From positions 1 through 18,490 of the forward strand of contig JAAVHP010000014.1 of NCBI GenBank assembly GCA_014799665.1: DNA of 18,490 nucleotides, read 5' to 3'. Positions 16,893-18,490 of this stretch are shown here, one piece after another. The DNA comes from Clostridiales bacterium (GTDB lineage: Bacteria > Bacillota > Clostridia > Christensenellales > Pumilibacteraceae). The translations under genes were made by a program, and so were the position numbers. How positions within the stretch are numbered: position 1 is the first letter of the stretch; the number at the start of each line of letters is the position of its first letter. The notes under the pieces are model-generated. The model was not told where the DNA came from. It searched no databases and saw nothing but the letters and a program-made list of their open reading frames with translations.

Positions 16893-18089
16893 ATGCTCGA
16901 ATCACTCTACAAGCTGTTCCACGAGACGCTGGGGCTTACCGCCAATCTTTGGCTGTTTGTCTTTCTCGCCGTCGTCGTAGTCGCTTTTGTCGTAGCTCTC
17001 GTTATGGGGCTCGTGAGCGGCAAGCTGAAACAAACGACCTCGGCTATGAAATCCGCCGTCGCTCATCCCGACAAGGCGGTAGCCGCTATGAAGAAAATGC
17101 CGCAGTCCGTTAAGACGAGATATAAGAACGCGCGTTTGAGTAACGTCAGACCGTCCATACTCGTCAGCGAGGACGTTTGCGTTAACGAACCGTACAAACA
17201 TTCGTTGATTTCCAAGGTTTGGTTGGTCGTGCTCGTTGCAACGCTTATTTGCGCGGCGCTCGCGTTCGTTATTTCGCCCATAGCGGTTTTGCCCGAGGGC
17301 GCGAAGGATGCAGGGTTTGCGCTACTCGAAGAAGGCGAGGAAGCGGCGGAAGTTGTCGATTATACATGGCTTGCGTTTACGCAAAACACCGCGCCCGCAC
17401 TCGTTCTTATGTTGGGCGGCATACTCATTTTGATCGGCGGCATAGTCGGCAGAGCGGTTTACGGCAAAGCTGCTAAGCTTTACGAGAAGTTCGCGCCCGT
17501 AGTGGACGGCGACGTTAACGGCGGCGCGGCGGCAGCGCATCAGGCTTATTCCGAGCCTCAGGCAACGTACGCCGAACCTCAGCAGACCTATGAAGAGCCG
17601 CAGGCTGTTTATGCGGAACCTCAACAGGCTTACGAAGAGCCGCAGGCCGTGTATGCCGAGCCTCAGCAGGAATACGTACAGCCGCAGGCGGCGTACGCAG
17701 AGCAGCCCGTTTACGAGGCAGCGCCCGTAGTAGAACAGCAGGAGAGCGACGAGGAAATTCGCAGAAAGGCGCGCGAGGAAGCGCTCCGTCAGGCTCGCGC
17801 CGCGCAGCAGGCTCAACAGCAACAAGCCGCGCAGGCACAACAGCAGGCGCAGGCAAGACCTCAGCAGACCGCTCAAGCTCAAACCGCAGGCGGTGGCAGT
17901 TCCGCCGACGAAGTAATCGCCGAAATCGAGAGAATATCGCAGCAGGGCGCTTCGCGCGAAGCTATGCGTGAGGTCGCGACCAGACTTCAAAAGGAACGCG
18001 CTAAGCCCGAAAACAGCTCGCCCGAAACCAAGAAGCGTTTGAACGAAGCGCTCAGCAAGCTTCTTAAAGCGATGTCCGCGGCGAAATAG
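16893..18089 (+). CDS. Three-span membrane protein with YxEPQxx repeats and Gln-rich coiled tail
   Basis: The 398-residue protein starts at an ATG preceded at six bases by AAAGGAG (16880-16886), a strong ribosome binding site. Predicted membrane spans are at about 17-42, 106-130 and 167-188. Between spans 1 and 2 is a basic stretch (KKMPQSVKTRYKNARLSNVRP) and between 2 and 3 an acidic one. After span 3, residues 219-267 are seven tandem heptads of the form YxEPQxx. Then come a charged helix (SDEEIRRKAREEALRQAR), a Gln/Ala-rich segment to about 330, and a C-terminal helical region rich in Glu and Lys. The soluble tail is about half the protein. I recognise no enzyme motif, and the role is unknown; a scaffold or protein-interaction tail is an inference. 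It stands alone, with its own promoter and no strong terminator after it. Confidence 0.88.
   Translation: MLESLYKLFHETLGLTANLWLFVFLAVVVVAFVVALVMGLVSGKLKQTTSAMKSAVAHPDKAVAAMKKMPQSVKTRYKNARLSNVRPSILVSEDVCVNEPYKHSLISKVWLVVLVATLICAALAFVISPIAVLPEGAKDAGFALLEEGEEAAEVVDYTWLAFTQNTAPALVLMLGGILILIGGIVGRAVYGKAAKLYEKFAPVVDGDVNGGAAAAHQAYSEPQATYAEPQQTYEEPQAVYAEPQQAYEEPQAVYAEPQQEYVQPQAAYAEQPVYEAAPVVEQQESDEEIRRKAREEALRQARAAQQAQQQQAAQAQQQAQARPQQTAQAQTAGGGSSADEVIAEIERISQQGASREAMREVATRLQKERAKPENSSPETKKRLNEALSKLLKAMSAAK
17547..17693 (+). repeat. Seven tandem 21-bp coding repeats (YxEPQxx)
   Basis: Seven contiguous heptads start at Tyr219: YSEPQAT, YAEPQQT, YEEPQAV, YAEPQQA, YEEPQAV, YAEPQQE and YVQPQAA. The alternation of YAEPQQx with YEEPQAV suggests that a 42-bp unit was duplicated. 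A broken copy (YAEQPV) follows. Confidence 0.9.
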
Positions 18090-18095
18090 TATAAA

Positions 18096-18120
18096 ATTTT
18101 CTTAACAAAACCAAGAAAAT
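18096..18120 (+). other. A+T-rich hairpin after the membrane protein gene
   Basis: ATTTTCTT (18096-18103) is complementary to AAGAAAAT (18113-18120), with a 9-base loop. There is no GC core and no following T tract, so it is a poor intrinsic terminator. It may instead protect the 3' end of the mRNA. Confidence 0.35.
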
Positions 18121-18142
18121 AAATATTAAAAAATTCGTATAA

Positions 18143-18158
18143 TTGCTTGACAAAGCAA
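18143..18158 (+). promoter_or_regulatory. Inverted repeat over the -35 of the structured-leader promoter
   Basis: TTGCTT (18143-18148) and AAGCAA (18153-18158) are perfect inverted arms around GACA. The palindrome overlaps the TTGACA hexamer (18147-18152), where a bound repressor would block RNA polymerase. It could also be chance. Confidence 0.35.
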
Positions 18159-18176
18159 ATATTATTATGGTAAACT
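18147..18176 (+). promoter_or_regulatory. Strong promoter driving the structured leader and lipoprotein
   Basis: A consensus TTGACA (18147-18152), an 18-bp spacer, and TAAACT (18171-18176) with an upstream TG (TGGTAAACT, extended -10). The predicted transcription start is near 18183, about 206 nt before the ATG at 18389, far longer than any other leader in the window. Confidence 0.85.
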
Positions 18177-18182
18177 ACCAAA

Positions 18183-18361
18183 CAATATAGACGAAGGCGT
18201 CATGAGATGATATTCTCATGGCGCCTTTATGTTTTTACAGCGTATGCATCGGCGGAATGGGCTACGCTTGGCTAGGCGGCTTGGTCATGTAGGAGTGACT
18301 ACACTTCCGTCGCCGATTTGCTAAATGTTACCCGTCTATGCCGCGCCTACGCTGCAAAAGC
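18183..18361 (+). ncRNA. Structured RNA: long folded 5' leader or independent ncRNA
   Basis: The non-coding stretch from the predicted start to just before the lipoprotein ribosome binding site folds in a nested way. A 14-bp hairpin, 18194-18207 with 18214-18227, has one G-U pair. A closing stem joins 18231-18244 to 18348-18361 (13 of 14 positions pair; its core CAGCGTA/TACGCTG is perfect). Inside it, ATCGGCG (18248-18254) pairs with CGCCGAT (18311-18317). At the tip two hairpins exclude each other: TGGTCA/TGACTA (18282-18287 with 18296-18301) and TGTAG/CTACA (18288-18292 with 18299-18303). ATAGACG (18187-18193) matches CGTCTAT (18333-18339), and this pairing crosses the closing stem, which would make a pseudoknot. 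The single-stranded parts are G-rich (GGGCTACGCTTGGCTAGG). I cannot match it to a riboswitch class with confidence; a raiA-motif-like RNA is one candidate from memory. It has no coding potential that I can see. Confidence 0.65.
18194..18227 (+). other. 14-bp hairpin at the 5' end of the leader RNA
   Basis: The left arm AAGGCGTCATGAGA pairs along its whole length with TCTCATGGCGCCTT (one G-U), with loop TGATAT. It is followed by TTATGTTTTT, so it resembles an intrinsic terminator. It lies only about 11 nt from the predicted transcription start, which is too early for ordinary termination. A structural 5' domain or an attenuator are the alternatives. Confidence 0.7.
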
Positions 18362-18388
18362 AATCCCCTCTTTAAAGGAGCAAGAGTT

Positions 18389-18490
18389 ATGGACGAGAGC
18401 AAGAAACGCAAAAAGAAAGCGCTAGGGGTGCTGGCAGTATTGCTGGCAGCAACACCTGTAGCGCTGGTAGCGTGTAACAACAGCGAGGAC
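18389..18490 (+). CDS. Lipoprotein, N-terminal fragment (runs off right edge)
   Basis: The ATG at 18389 follows AAAGGAG (18374-18380) at eight bases. The 34 visible codons encode a lipoprotein signal peptide: MDESKKRKKK, then a hydrophobic core and lipobox LVAC with the lipid-carrying Cys at residue 29, then NNSED before the window ends. The frame is open at the edge. The very basic n-region and LVAC lipobox resemble the lipoprotein encoded at 9286-10284. Nothing can be said about the mature protein. The gene lies downstream of the long structured leader, so its expression may depend on that RNA. Confidence 0.85.
   Translation, partial: MDESKKRKKKALGVLAVLLAATPVALVACNNSED

Noticed and set aside
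17322..17990. 222-codon minus-strand frame opposite the membrane protein
   Set aside because: Its Leu/Arg repeats mirror the YxEPQxx and Gln repeats of the real gene on the plus strand, which has a strong ribosome binding site.
18238..18361. Known riboswitch classes (c-di-GMP, cobalamin, SAM, glycine, T-box, THF, fluoride)
   Set aside because: I looked for their signature words and did not find them, so the RNA is left unclassified.

Overview
The window looks like chromosomal DNA from an anaerobic, Gram-positive-type member of the Bacillota (Clostridia-like), probably a gut organism. The evidence is an addB-addA pair in Bacillota order with an AddB-type Fe-S cysteine set, a giant BspA-type leucine-rich-repeat protein with Listeria-Bacteroides (InlB B-type) repeats, lipoproteins with an LVAC lipobox, and sigma-A-like promoters with 17-18 bp spacers. 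The genus cannot be named from sequence alone. No tRNA, rRNA, CRISPR array, transposase or phage gene was seen.

Layout. (1) 1-7941, plus strand: the 3' part of one giant surface-type gene, open at the left edge, with two B-type repeats followed by some 2,350 residues of LRR_5 repeats; it ends at a strong intrinsic terminator (7972-8011). (2) 8026-8395, plus strand: a near-consensus promoter and a small protein of about 104 residues with no recognised function. (3) 8417-10284, minus strand: a two-gene operon encoding a secreted lipoprotein and a RimK-like ATP-grasp ligase, whose start and stop overlap (ATGA). (4) 10285-10411: a divergent intergenic region with two promoters, each placed so that transcription should begin at the A of the start codon, which predicts leaderless mRNAs. 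(5) 10412-16682, plus strand: addB and addA, overlapping by 8 bp, encoding the helicase-nuclease that processes double-strand breaks. (6) 16683-18089, plus strand: a spacer with a weak terminator hairpin and a promoter, then a three-span membrane protein with a YxEPQxx heptad array and a Gln-rich tail. (7) 18090-18490, plus strand: a strong promoter, a leader of about 200 nt that folds into a nested and probably pseudoknotted RNA, then the first 34 codons of a lipoprotein that runs off the right edge.

The genes do not form one pathway. AddAB is a housekeeping recombination module, and the rest is envelope or surface biology plus unknowns. The points most worth follow-up are the structured RNA at 18183-18361, the paired leaderless promoters at 10291-10405, a recurrent extended -10 (TGnTAAACT) at three promoters, an AddB that lacks the N-terminal P-loop but keeps its Fe-S cysteines and nuclease residues, and the architecture of the giant LRR protein.
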